A stretch of 64,000 nucleotides of DNA. Origin: Sequoia sempervirens. Lineage: Eukaryota > Streptophyta > Pinopsida > Cupressales > Cupressaceae. Under the pieces are notes generated by a model. That model made no database searches and was not told where the DNA came from. It saw only the letters and a list, made by a program, of their open reading frames with translations. The DNA is taken from positions 434,001-498,000 of the forward strand of contig VDFB02254990.1 in assembly GCA_007258455.2 (NCBI GenBank). Reading direction: 5' to 3'. The translations under genes were made by a program, and so were the position numbers. Each line of letters starts with the position of its first letter. Within the stretch, counting starts at the first letter, position 1. Positions 47,330 through 58,903 of this stretch are shown here, one piece after another.

Positions 47330-48979
47330 TTGTATGTTCTTTACTTGTCTTATCTTTATTTTCTTATACATGTTTCGTGTGTGTGATTGCATGTGCATAA
47401 TGTGATCCCCTAGAAGTTATTTTGTTTGATATATCTCCCTCTTTGAGACATTCCTCTATTTGTATCTACATTCTTCTCTATATCATAAACTTTTTATCTT
47501 TTCATTTTTCTTATTTTTTTTTCCTTTTGGGGATGACACAAGGCATCAATAAATTCACATTTCTTCCATGTTGACCCAAAATATTTCCTTTATATTTTCT
47601 TTGTCTTGTTTTTTCCTTTTGAGGATGACACAAGGTGTCGAGACATTTAGGTCTCTTCCATGTTTATCCAAAAAGCTTTTCTTTGTTTTAATTCTCTTTG
47701 TGTCATTCTTCCTATTTCGTGAGTATTTAGGGAATGATTACAGTTCTGAGATATCTAAAAACAGTGTAGCAAAGACATATTGACCTCGAATCCATGGATC
47801 CCTTATGTGATTTTGGGATTTCGTTTTGTGGGCAACTCCTTTTCATGATGTAGCTTTATTTGGAAATGTATGACTTAGCATAGGGATTTCCAAATAAGCT
47901 CCCATGTCCTCTTTATTGTTAACATTTATCATTTTCTACATTAAAGTAATTGATCATAACATGGTGTTTAGAAATTTCTTTAAAGTAGGGGCATACATTG
48001 GCATTATTCTTTTGCATTTTATAGGGCATGTTTCATTGTGTAGTCTTTTTACTTCATGTGATGCATCTTTCACTTTGTGGTGACATTGGGTGTGATATCC
48101 TTTAAGAGCATGATCTCTCTTAGCATATTATATTCCTCTTAGTGGTTTGATGTGACACATTGTATCACCTAAGCTATGAATCTTCTATTCTTTGAGTGGT
48201 CATCTCTTGGAGACATTAGGCATGATGTCCCCTAAGACCTTACATGAACTAAAAATGAATCCTTTGAACATACCTTACAGTATTTTTCATTTACAACATC
48301 TATTATATGGCCACCTTGTGTAACACACTTTTCTTGCCTATGAAGCCATCTTGTTTGTTCATGGGTGTCAAGCACACAAAGCTTTGCTTGCCTCATGAAT
48401 CTTGCTATTTATGTTGTGTGCTACCTTATCAAAGTTATTAAGAGGTATATCTTTGGTATGGTTGTACATATGGCATCTTAACATAGGTGTGACTTTCCCA
48501 TAGCCACTTGATTGTTTGTGTGAGCACATACTAGCCATGTGCATATGTGTCTCATTGGGGGCTCACCTAGAGGATGGCCTGAGGTTCCACTAGCCCTTAT
48601 GAGCGTGTATATTTTTGGCATACTAGAAATCATGTTCCACTTGTAAATTTTTTGGACAAACAACTTAGATTTAATCCATAGCATGTGAGACAAATGGTTG
48701 AATCTTGATCTACCCCTTTTATTTGTCCTTTTATTTCTTCTTTATGTCTTTGGAAATGTATGGTTGTTCCTTGTTGTTGTTGCTTACTTTCATGTATGTT
48801 CTCTTGTGCCTATGTCGGTTTTCCATAGGATCTTCATCTTGGGGGCTTGATCATCCCTCTTGATCATTTTCATCCTATGTTACTAGCATTGGTACACTTG
48901 GACCCCTCTTGATGTAAGTTTTTTCTACTTTAGTGTGATTTTGAAGAAATTTCATCCTCTCACTAAAGTGGGGGCTAAA
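47330..48979 (+). other. G3 3' untranslated region and polypurine tract
   Basis: Shares the G1 plan: GGGGATGACACAAGGCATCA at 47528, again at 47620 (a local duplication of ~90 bases, with CTTCCATGTT in both), TCTTGGAGACATTAGGC at 48203, GGGGGCTCACCTAG near 48560. It ends in CACTAAAGTGGGGGCTAAA. The G2-type 54-base and 105-base arrays are single-copy here. Confidence 0.7.
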
Positions 48980-49462
48980 TGTAGTGTAGAAAAATGTATC
49001 CCTTTATGTTCTCACACTTGTTTCAGCCCTCCCTACTAAAATTGGGCTTTTGTATGCCTTATTTGGTCCTTATTTGGTCATACAATCGAGAAAGGATAGA
49101 GGGGAACCTGGAATATTGAATATTTGGTCCTATTTTGTATCCTACAACATATCAAGTATTCAATCATAATTTAATGATTTTTATTGTATGACCTAGATTT
49201 AGATATCTGGGATTCATATGTCACCTTGGACATATGGGTCCCAACTAAGTTTTGGGGCTTGGTTCTAAATTTGGCATTGAATTTAACATTTCTTAAAATT
49301 TGTGTCCCAAGCCTAGCCTACTCAGACTCATACATGCCCCAACTGGCATATGAGTCATTCTTAGCTTGGACCTATCTTAAATTCAAATTCTTGGCACAAT
49401 TTTATTCTCCTAGATCTAATGTTAGCTTCTAGTGTTGTAATTTTTGACCCTATTAGAATTTT
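48980..49462 (+). repeat. G3 3' LTR, left part
   Basis: Starts TGTAGTGTAGAAAAATG and follows the 5' LTR to GTGTTGTAATTT. Palindrome motifs lie at 49208-49243 and 49325-49354. The LTR resumes at 57701. Confidence 0.85.
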
Positions 49463-49559
49463 TGTTTGGCATTAATGTCAAATATGGCAAGGTTTCAAGG
49501 TGATAGGTGCTACATGTGTTTTATATATAAGAAGCATTCGGGCTTGTTTAGTTTTGTAA

Positions 49560-50575
49560 TGTAGACATGCAAAATTAGCATTATGCATTCAATTAGGTCC
49601 ACCCATCAGGTAAATTAGGTTTGTCGTCCATTTAATTTAAATAAATCAATTTTAATCAAACCATAACATTTCATCTTTCATAAACCATCTTCTAATTTCA
49701 TCTTAGGCAAATTAATCAACCTTTATCCTACACCATCCTTTTAATTAAATAAATCAAAAATTTATTTAATTAAATCACAAATGCATTTTCCATCTCTTTT
49801 GATTTAAATAAATCAAAAATTCAAGTCAAAAGGGTCAAAGCATCCTAATCATCATTAAGCTAATCTAATCCTAATTTACCTAACCTAACCACCCATCACA
49901 TCCTCCAACTTTTCCCACTTGCACAAATAAATCAATTTATTGATTTATTAAAATCCTTATTTTCTTTCAACTTGGCATAAAAATGGAATATTCCCTCAAG
50001 TTTGAAAATGAAGACAAGTTGACTTGTCCCTTCCAGCATAGCAATAACTTCTCTATTTCATGTCCTCCTCTCAACATTTATTTCACAAATTTGAATTTTA
50101 ATCTCCCTCTCTTGGGCACATTGGCCAAAACTTGCACATCCCTCAACCTATGGCAAGTTGACAAGTGGCCTATTTTCATTGGTTTGTGTTTAGTCCCACA
50201 TTCATCCATTTGGCCATTCTCTCATCAAAATATTGTATAAATGAAGGGCCTCATTCTTTATCAACTCATCTACAACCTTCATGCAAAGTTACTCTCTTCA
50301 ATTGAGAGCTATTTTTTCCCATCTTCATAACATTTTCAAATCATCTTCATCATCAAGCTTAGCAAAGGATTGGGAAAGGGATATTTTCCACAATAGCACC
50401 AATCCACTATGAGATAAAGTTTTGATCATGTTTTTCTATGCTTGCAATCAGCTATTCTTGTTCTATTTAGTTTTGCATATTTTAGCATGGTCAAGTATTT
50501 CATAGGGATATTGAATTTAATGGGTTTCAAATGACTAACCTGATATTATTATGTTAATATTTTTAACCATTTTCA
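49560..50575 (+). repeat. G5 left LTR
   Basis: Starts TGTAGACATGCAAAATTAGC and ends ACCATTTTCA. A putative TATA box, TATAAATG, is at 50236-50243. About 6 differences, all transitions, in the first 180 bases relative to the right LTR. It has about 20 extra bases near 50395. Confidence 0.88.
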
Positions 50576-50772
50576 TATTACATATTGGCACACAAGATAA
50601 AGGTCATCGCCAAATTGACCCCCTCAAATACTTACTATCAAAGGAAATGCTCACGAGAAGAATGGCCAAATGGGTGATGATATTGTCAGAGTACGACATT
50701 GAGTATGTTGAGAGAAAAGAAATCAAGGGTCAAGTTATTGCAGACCAGCTAGCAGAGGCACCAATCTATTAA
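50576..50772 (+). pseudogene. G5 RNase H end
   Basis: Reads QIDPLKYLLSKEMLTRRMAK, then WVMILSEYDIEYVERKEIKG and QVIADQLAEAP. This is the end of the gypsy reverse transcriptase-linked RNase H (usual form PLKYLLSKPxLxGRxAKWxLLLSEYDI, GQAxADFLAE). The start is missing: the left LTR border is only about 15 codons upstream. Confidence 0.85.
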
Positions 50773-51500
50773 GAGAACCCTCTCATCTCAGAATTTCTTG
50801 ATGAATCCATTTTTAATCTCAATATAGCTAACCATTGGAAACTATAATTTGATGGTTCATAAAAATAGCATGGATTGGGAGCTGGCATATTCTTTATCAC
50901 TCCACAGGGGGTTTGCATACCAAGGTCTTATAAATTGGCATTTCCTTGCACTAATAATATTGCAGAATACGAGGCCTTAACCATAGGTCTCAGAATAATA
51001 GTGTAGTGGAATATCATAGGTCTCAGGGTATATGGGGATTCTCAATTGATCATAAATCAAGTAAACAATGAATATCAGACCAAGGACGACAAGCTCACTC
51101 TATACAAGAAATTGGTGGAGACCCTCAAGGAGTTCTTCATCAAAATAACATTTGGGTAGATTCCTAGAGCCAACAATAGAGCAATAGATGCCATGACAAC
51201 AATTGGGTCCCTACTGGACATCCCCAACAATGTTCCAAAATATGAATTTCTGATAAAGCAACTTCTCGTGCTTGCATTAGAGGTACCAAAATCAGAATTC
51301 ATGTGAAAAATCATTGGTCCTGGTGATCCTTGGTATGACGACATCTATACATACCTTTGTATAGGAGTCATACCCGTAGATCTACCCTCAAAATTAAAGC
51401 AAACCTTTATAAAAAAGGCATCTAGATTCGTCATCTTACGAGATACTTTATACCGTAGGAGCATAGAAGGAATCCTACTATGCTGCCTAAATGTTGAGGA
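50773..51500 (+). pseudogene. G5 second RNase H (archaeal type) and linker
   Basis: Minor stops break the frame, but all four acidic landmarks are visible: FDGS (50849), NNIAEYEALTIGLR (about 50957), YGDSQLIINQVN (51033), and RAIDAMTTIG (51178). These are the D-E-D-D positions of the RNase H fold. Order after RNase H and before integrase is that of Tat elements. The linker PWYDDIYTYL (about 51330) is also typical. Confidence 0.82.
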
Positions 51501-51504
51501 GGCA

Positions 51505-52585
51505 TTGACCACTCTAACTGAAGTACATAACGGTATCTGTGGTTCACACTCAAGTGGAATGACCATAGCTAAGAAACTGTTGAGGATGGGGTATTATTGG
51601 CCCATAATGGAAAGAGAAGCACATGATTATGCCAGAAAGTGTCTACAATGTCAGCAACATGGGGACCTCATCCATGCTCTAGCTCAAGAGCTTCATCCTA
51701 TCATCACACCATGGCCCTTTTCGCTGTGGGGACTTGATCTCATTGGAAAAATCACACCCACCTCATCTAACGACCACAAATTCATCATAACCACAACATA
51801 GTACTTTACTAAGTGGGTGGAGGCCATACCCATGATGTACATAACTAGGAAGTATATTTCAAAGTTAATCCTAAACTATCTCATTTGCCACTATGGTGTC
51901 CCACAAGCCATTATCTCAGATAATCAGACACCATTCAAGAATCAGGAGGTTTGTGAATTATGCAAAAAATTCAAAATCGAACATCGCTTCTCCACCCTGT
52001 ACTATCCCCAAGGCAATGGCCAAGTAGAAGCTATAAACAAGACCATTCTAAAAATCATCAAGAAAACAGTCAATGACGCAGGTCATGACTGGCATCTGCA
52101 AATTAATCCTGCCCTATGGGCCTATCAAACTAGTATCCACACACCCACCAGTGCCACCTCCTTCTCCTTGGTCTACGGATCAGAAGTCATACTCCCCATT
52201 GAGATCGAGCTCTCATCCCTCAGAATATCACTGCAAAACCTCATCATGGATGAAGAATACTGAGTATCAAGATTAAATGAGCTAGATTTACTGGATGAGC
52301 GAAGGATAGATGCTTTGAATCATTTGAAAGTCTATTAGAATAAACTCAAAAGGAGCTACAGTAAGAAAATCAGAAGCAAGATGTTCCAAGTTAGAGAACT
52401 AGTCTTAAAAGAAAATCACAAGAATGTCCCAAACCCAAGCAGCAAAGGCAAGTTTGAACCCAATTGGTTAGGACCGTTCGTCATAACAAGTTACAAATCA
52501 GGGGCATATCAATTATCAACACTTGAAGGGAAACCTCTGTAAGAGCCCATAAATAGCTCTCATCTCAAAACATTTTATGCCTAAA
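51505..52585 (+). pseudogene. G5 integrase
   Basis: Zinc-binding part HNGICGSHSSGMTIAKKLLR ... GYYWPIM ... CLQCQQHG (51520-51660), an H2C2 motif. Core: WGLDLIGKI with the first Asp (51730), SDNQTPFKN with the second (51918), and YYPQGNGQVEAINKTI with the Glu (52001-52045). C-terminal part GKFEPNWLGPFVI, the GPY/F motif of gypsy integrases (52450-52480), ends HLKTFYA near 52583. Stops at 51799 and 52261 and a few more break an otherwise long frame (two parts of 98 and 148 codons). All three DDE residues are present. Confidence 0.88.
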
Positions 52586-55055
52586 TCTTTCAAGGTATAG
52601 AACCAAAAATCTAAAAAAAAAATTAGAAAATTTCTTCAAAAAATGGTTACTTGGGTGAAAACCTGCAAACAAGCATGTTGGTGACAACAAAAAAATCAAA
52701 AAAAGAAAAAAAAAAAAAAAGAAAAAGGATCAAAAATAGTAAAGAGAAAAAAAAAATCGTCCTATAGTGAAAACCACTTCAGTGGCACTTTGGGCAAGTA
52801 TCTTGGTGAAAACCTAGCAAATAGGTGCCTTGCGTAAATAAGCACTTTACATCCACTAGGATCTTTATGGCTTGTTCTACATCATCCATCACATTCAAAT
52901 CTCCATCACTCATCCACTCGCATCTACATCATAGCTTGGTCTTGTGTTTATATCATGATCCCTCCTAGTACTACTCAACCCATCCTCAAGGTCAGTTTGT
53001 CCTTCCTTTATCAGAGTAGTCTATTGTATCATGCTGGGGGCACATTCTCATCTAATCAGATTTGTGTATGATCTTAAAGTCCTAAATATCAGAAAATCCA
53101 AAAACATCAAAACATCAAAAAAACCAAAAACATCAAAAAATCATCAAAAATCCCAAAAATAGGTCAAAAAGTCAGTTCAATAGTCAAAAATAGGGTCATC
53201 TTGTCAAACTACATTGTCTTTGAGCTTGAACATAGGCAAGGTTGATCTTTGATCATCCCCCGAGACACTTAGGTCAGTCCTTTAGGAGTTTGTCATAGTA
53301 AGCTGACATGTCATCATGTATATCATCATCTGTAAATCGGTCAAGTCATCAGTCAAACTACGTGGTCTCTGCGTGTATAACATAGGCAAGACTAATCTGT
53401 TGATGAGCCCCTGAGGCCCCTAGGATAGGTCCTTAGGTTAGTCTCTTGGTCAAAATCTCAGAAAACCCCAAAAAAAGGAAAATAAAAAATCAAATCATTT
53501 GAAAATCTTGAAAAATACCAAAAACAGCCTCAAAACATTGCAAAACATCAAAAACATCCAAATATTTGAAAAAATCCATCCACCTCATCTTGCTTGCACC
53601 CGCAATAACACCATCCATAATAAACTGATCATCATCCTCAACCTTTGGTGAAACAGTTAGAAACAAGTCTAGCAGCTTAAAAGTAAAACTTCAAATGTCA
53701 AATATCAGGTTTAAGTCAGTACGTAAACAAGTTGGTCATTTCTTTATGTCCATAGTCCATCATCCAAATAGTCCCATATAATTCATCTGATAACATCATG
53801 TCCTAGGATGAATCCTTCCTACAAGGGGCAGTATTTATCAGAAAGAACACTTTGGATAAATGAAATGATGTGCCAACATCAACTAACATGTCCTAGGATG
53901 CATCCTTTCTACAATGGGTATTATCTTTTGGCAATAGTTTTGGTTCTTATCCTTGAAAATACACTCCCTTTTGGTTAGCGATATTGAAGATCATAAACTT
54001 GTTTGTGTGCTTTATCTTTGTCTTTTGACTTATCTTATTGCGTTCAGTCCAAGAACCTCTCGATGATATTTAAACAAAGGATTTAGAGAGATAGGAATGG
54101 GGCAACAATCATTATCCATTTTTCTGCTATGCTTGTTGGAAATTCTTGCAAAATAACTTGGTGAATACTTGCTTTGTCAGATATGTATAGAGGATGTTTT
54201 GGACAGCTTATTGACTATTGCATTGATTGGTTATACCTTTCCGTGTTTTGGTCTGAGATGTTTGAAACTTCTAAAGTTCCTCCTAGCAAGGTTTCTGTAT
54301 GTTAGGTATGAACAGGAATACTCCTATCTATTTCTCGAGTCAAATTCCATCACACTAAGTACAACGCCATCCTAGTCCTTTATACCTTAATGCATCATGC
54401 TTAGGTGTGTTATCAAACATAAGGTAAGTGACCCTTTTAAAATCCCAATCCTTGATAAGCAAATCATCCATCTATCATCATAATTTCTCATCATCATCTC
54501 TCATAAAGTTGGCTTGTTGGATCCTCTTGTCATCATCTAATGTCTTCCTTTCCACACTAACATCACAGCATGAATAGTTAAATCATCATCACTAGTGCAT
54601 TCATCTTGCAACCATGAACCATCAATATTCTGCATATCATCTCACATGCATAATCATCATCATAATATAGATTTGTTAGTCTAAGCATCTCATAAATCAC
54701 ATATCTACATAAATAATACATTTGCATAATCATAGCATATCACATCATCCATCTCATCTAATCATCACATCATATTATCATTTAAGTTGTTTAAGATAAT
54801 ATAGATTTGCTACTCTAAGCATCGTAAAAGCATCTCATTTGCATCATCATCCATAACCATCCAGTTTAAACCTCTTTATCGTGAGATCGAACCTCAAATA
54901 GAATCCTTTCGCTTGATCTCTCGAGGGGGAAATGTACTAGTGTACTTCTTTCCACTAGGGCATATGAAAAAATTAGAATTTTTTTGAATTTTGATCACGG
55001 AAAGTTTATTCTTTGAACCAATGCAACAAGTACATTGCTTCAAAGAGGGGAAAAA
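52586..55055 (+). other. G5 3' untranslated region and polypurine tract
   Basis: No coding sequence. There are A-rich runs (52680-52760), CATCAAAAA-type short repeats at 53090-53160 and 53460-53590, a duplicated block (GTCAAACTACRTKGTCT at 53195 and 53354, then CATAGGCAAG), and a second (GTCCTAGGATGMATCCTT at 53801 and 53890). It ends in CAAAGAGGGGAAAAA (55041-55055), the polypurine tract against the LTR start TGTAG. Long 3' regions with repeats are usual for Tat elements. Confidence 0.7.
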
Positions 55056-56051
55056 TGTAGACATGTAAAATTAGCATTATGCATTCAATTAGGTCCACCC
55101 ATTAGGTAAATCAGGTTTGTCATCCATTTAATTTAAATAAATCAATTTTAATCAAACCATAACATTTCATCTTTCATAAACCATCTTCTAATTTCATCTT
55201 AGGCAAATTAATCAACCTTTATCCTGCATCATCCCTTGAATTAAATAAATCAAACATTTATTTAATTAAATCCTAAATGTGTTTTCCATCTCTTTTGATT
55301 TAAATAAATAAAATATTTAAGTCAAAAGGGTCAAAGCATCCTAACCATCATTAAGCTAATCTAATCCTAATTTACCTAACCTAACCACCCATCACATCCT
55401 CGAGCTTTTCCCACTTGTACAAATAAATCAATTTATTGATTTATTAAAATCCTTATTTTCTTTCAACTTGGCATAAAAATGGAATATTCCCTCAAGTTTG
55501 AAAATGAAGACAAGTTGACTTGTCCCTTCCAACATAGCAATAACTTCTCTATTTCATGTCCTCCTCTCAACATTTATTTCACAAACTTGAATTTGAATCT
55601 CCCTCTCGGGCAGATTGGCCAAAACGTGCACATCCCTCAACCTATGGCAAGTTGACATGTGGCCTCTTTTCATTGGTTTGTGTTTAGTCTCACATTCATC
55701 CATTTGGCCATTCTCTCATCAAAATATTCTATAAATGAAGGGCCTCATTCTTCATCAACTCATCTACAACCTTCATGCAAAGTTACTCTCTTCAATTGAG
55801 AGCTAATTTTTCCCATCTTCATAGAATTTTCAAATCATCTTCATCATCAAGCTTAGAAAAGGATTGGGAAAGGGCTATTTTCCACAATAGAAATTTTTGA
55901 TCATGTTTTTTCTATGCTTGTAATCAACTATTCTTGTTCTATTTAGTTTTGCATATTTTAGCATGGTTAAGTATTTCATAGGGATATTTAATATAATGCG
56001 TTTCAAATGACTAACATGATATTATTATGTTAATATTTTTAACCATTTGCA
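55056..56051 (+). repeat. G5 right LTR
   Basis: Starts TGTAGACATGTAAAATTAGC after the polypurine tract and ends ACCATTTGCA. TATA-like TATAAATG at about 55730. Matches the left LTR along its length. Confidence 0.88.
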
Positions 56052-57700
56052 GATTTGATGTCCACATGTAATAATTCTATTGTTTATCCAAAGCATATTC
56101 AAAAGGCATATTGTATTTTCACAAGGCAACATATTGCTCTCCAAATAGAATTTGACATCATTGTGAGGAAATCTTTGAAAAAAAAAGAGTGGAAAATTGT
56201 ATTCTCTCAAAGGAAAATGATAAAAGGTGGTAATGATAAAGTTTTATAAAGTCAAAGATTAAGAGAATCTTTGTATTGTTGGTAATAGTTATTTTTGTTG
56301 AATGGGAATTCTTTCCCATCATAATTCTTGGATATGAAATCTCATTATGTTGTATTTGAAAATGTCTTTGATGACTTGGATGGGCATCGATGGTTGATTC
56401 ATTTCATTTGATGATTTTGTTACCCTAATCATGATGGTGGTTGTAAGTAGAACTTGTCTTAGGCATCGGCTTTATGGGCAAGAAGTTGTTGTTCAGTGAA
56501 TATTTTTGGGTGTCTTCTTCTGACCTAGGTGTATTCTATTCCATCTTTTTGCTTTACTTGGTATAATTTAAAATCAATGGGCCTTAGATCATGTTTTGGT
56601 AATCTTTGACTAATCCTGTTTTTTGTTGATCTAGGAACTTTGTTATCCTTGAGGTTATGGTTGTTAATGTTGTAAGTTGTTTGGTTTTGTGAAATTTGTT
56701 CATAGTCGTAATGTTGAGTATTTGGAGTTTATTTTAATCTCATGAGCTTCATGGCATTTTTTGTAGGAATTTTGTAAACTAGATTTTCTTCATCCCTTAA
56801 TCTTGATGTGTAAATACTTTGTTAAAAACACTATTCAGGTTTTTTGTTAAGGAAGAGTTTTCTATTAAGAATAAGGGTTTGTTTTAAATGTTGAATGTTT
56901 CTTTTGTCAATAAACCTTATCATTAGTTGGTGGGTTTGACCGAGGATTTATTATTAGTGGATTTATTGTGTTGATTATGAAGATTATATTTTAGGTATAT
57001 GTTGTTTATTTTTAATGCTTTCTTGGCAAGTTGTGTTTTGTATAGTTCTAATGGATTATAGTTGAGTTTTGTAAGAAGATATGTTCTTACATCTAGAAAA
57101 AGGTAGTTTCATCTATTCAATTTCATATGGAATTTATTGATACAGGTTTTCAAAAAGGTTTTTATTTACCTAATTCTATTTTGAAATAGAGAATATATAA
57201 AATTCTTCATTGTGCTCATTTTTTGAATGAGAGGTTTTGGAAAGTATAGAGTATATCTTTCAAAAAGACAATATATATTGTTTTGATTTGTTGAAATTTA
57301 TGACTCTAATTCTGAGGACATTGCAAAATAGAGTATGTAATTATTGAAACAGAGATCAACTCTGTATTTATAATTCTTCCATACTTGTACATTTCAAAAG
57401 ACTATCAGTGAGATAGCACCATTATCAGTGAGATAAATCAGCCAATGAGGCTTTGCACAAAGATTATTTTCAAATAAGGCGAGTGAGGCCAAGTTTGAGT
57501 GGTTTTATTCCTCAGAAGTTTTTCCACTCAATACAATCTTTGTGTCAATCTCTTATATGTGTTTGTTCATTATATGTTCATTTGATTTATATTGCATAAG
57601 TTCATTCCTAATTTGAAAATTATTAAAAGAAATAAAAAATATTTAATTTGTTTGTTAACATTGATTCATCCCCCCTCTCTATGTTAACTATACTCCAACA
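56052..57700 (+). repeat. X, right part (copia-type LTR sequence)
   Basis: Non-coding. The right half resembles a plant copia LTR end. The short open frames at 56025-56249 cross the G5 border and are not genes. Whether it continues the 97 bases at 49463-49559 is not proven, as G5 lacks a target duplication. Confidence 0.5.
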
Positions 57701-58903
57701 TTAATTTTAGTAAATTTGATAGAAAAAAGTATAAATACAAGGTTATTTCACATATTTTCTTGTAACAAGCAATATAGCATCCTAGAAAAATAATGAGAGC
57801 ATTTGTATAGAAATTTTATGATTACAAGAGCATTCAAGTGTTTATTATCAAGCATTTTAGAGCTATATTCAAGATTCTAGCATCATGTCAAATTCATCAT
57901 GCATCATGTTTATTTTTGAGCTAACATTTGTGATGTGGGTTTTTAAGATTCAAGAAAGCATTCAAGTCAAGATCTACAACATACAAGCAAGAGTCTAGAT
58001 CTACATTCATGCTAGCCATTATATACAATAATCTATCCTTTTTTTCAAGGTTTAGTGAGTTGCAACATAGCATATTTGGTAATTCATCATTCCTCCATTA
58101 TATTGCTATTCATTTAAAGGTTTGATTACTAAAATGGGGTTTGACCAAGGAAAACTTCTATCCACTAACAAAACAAGATTTTTCCCCCTCTTTGATGTGT
58201 AATCTATAGATCTAGGTTGGAGATCCATTGAAAAGAAAGATTGGAGAAAAGTTGCAAAGTTGTCAAAGTTGTCATCTACATTGCAAGATCACAAAAATTC
58301 ATCTACAAAGCATAATTCAGAGTTTCATATTCAAAGATTTGATAGGAGAGAAGCTATAGGATATCACTAGAGGATATCAAAGTTTTATATCAATGTTGAT
58401 ACTAGGACTAAATCAACACTTGTGGCATATTAGTCTCAGTATACCAAATTTCAAGCATTTTATGCAGATCTTGGTTTAGCAGTTTTAGATTCTAGTTTTG
58501 GACTAAAAACCTAAACTAGGACTAAATCACCCCTACTAGCATATGATTCGTATTTTACATTAAAATTCATATATTTGAGAGTATAGATTATTCAATCTTC
58601 TAGGTGCCCCTCTGTCCTTTCCCAATTCATTATTTTACTTTTCATTTTCATATCTTAGGTTGCATAGTTAGGTTTGCATTTCATTTGTATCTTCTTTCTA
58701 AGCCTTTTCTTGGTGGTGAACCCATTTTTTTCTTTAATCACACCACAAAGGACACCCTATTATAGATCTCTTTTCCTAATTCCATCCTTATATTGATATC
58801 TCTAGTGTTTCCTTTAATGAAACTTGAAGGAAATAGGTGGAGGAACCCTAATCTCCCTTTAGTTCCATCTCTCAAAAGATAGAACACTATTTTATTCATT
58901 TCA
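57701..58903 (+). repeat. G3 3' LTR, right part
   Basis: Follows the 5' LTR from GTATAAATACAAGG (TATA box at 57730-57737) to TTCATTTCA. It has two palindromes (58403-58439 and 58516-58550) where the 5' LTR has one fused copy. The end is fixed by the target duplication CCCAT at 58904-58908. Confidence 0.87.

Larger units (their letters stand above)
49560..56051 (+). mobile_element. G5: Tat-lineage Ty3/gypsy element with 5' internal deletion
   Basis: LTRs at 49560-50575 and 55056-56051, very similar to each other. The internal region starts directly in RNase H and continues with a second RNase H and integrase. The double RNase H (second of archaeal type) is the mark of the Tat/Ogre group. Gag, protease and reverse transcriptase are missing: the left LTR is joined to the end of reverse transcriptase/RNase H. 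The flanks differ (TGTAA left, GATTT right), so there is no target duplication. The youngest retroelement of the window by LTR similarity. Confidence 0.85.
49463..57700 (+). mobile_element. X: probable copia solo LTR in G3 3' LTR, itself split by G5
   Basis: The left end reads TGTTTGGCATTAATGTC and the right end CTATACTCCAACA, the TGTTGG...CCAACA form of copia LTRs. The last 400 bases (57300-57700), with TTTTTCCACTCAATACAATC and the C-rich run near 57670, look like the end of a plant copia LTR in plus orientation. Without G5 it is about 1.75 kb. No copia coding sequence is present, hence solo LTR. The expected target duplication is imperfect: AATTTT ends the left flank and recurs two bases into the right flank. 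Confidence 0.5.
34126..58903 (+). mobile_element. G3: gypsy-type element opened by nested insertions
   Basis: Outermost element of a nest. The 5' LTR is 34126-35660. The internal region is 35661-36146 plus 45202-48979, and the 3' LTR is 48980-49462 plus 57701-58903. It is flanked by CCCAT on both sides. The insertions are G2 (minus strand) and copy c6 in the internal region, and X with G5 in the 3' LTR. Removing them leaves about 6.6 kb. The coding remains are of the G1/G2 type (EQDWDV end, same 3' untranslated region, same polypurine tract) with no reverse transcriptase or integrase. Confidence 0.88.
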
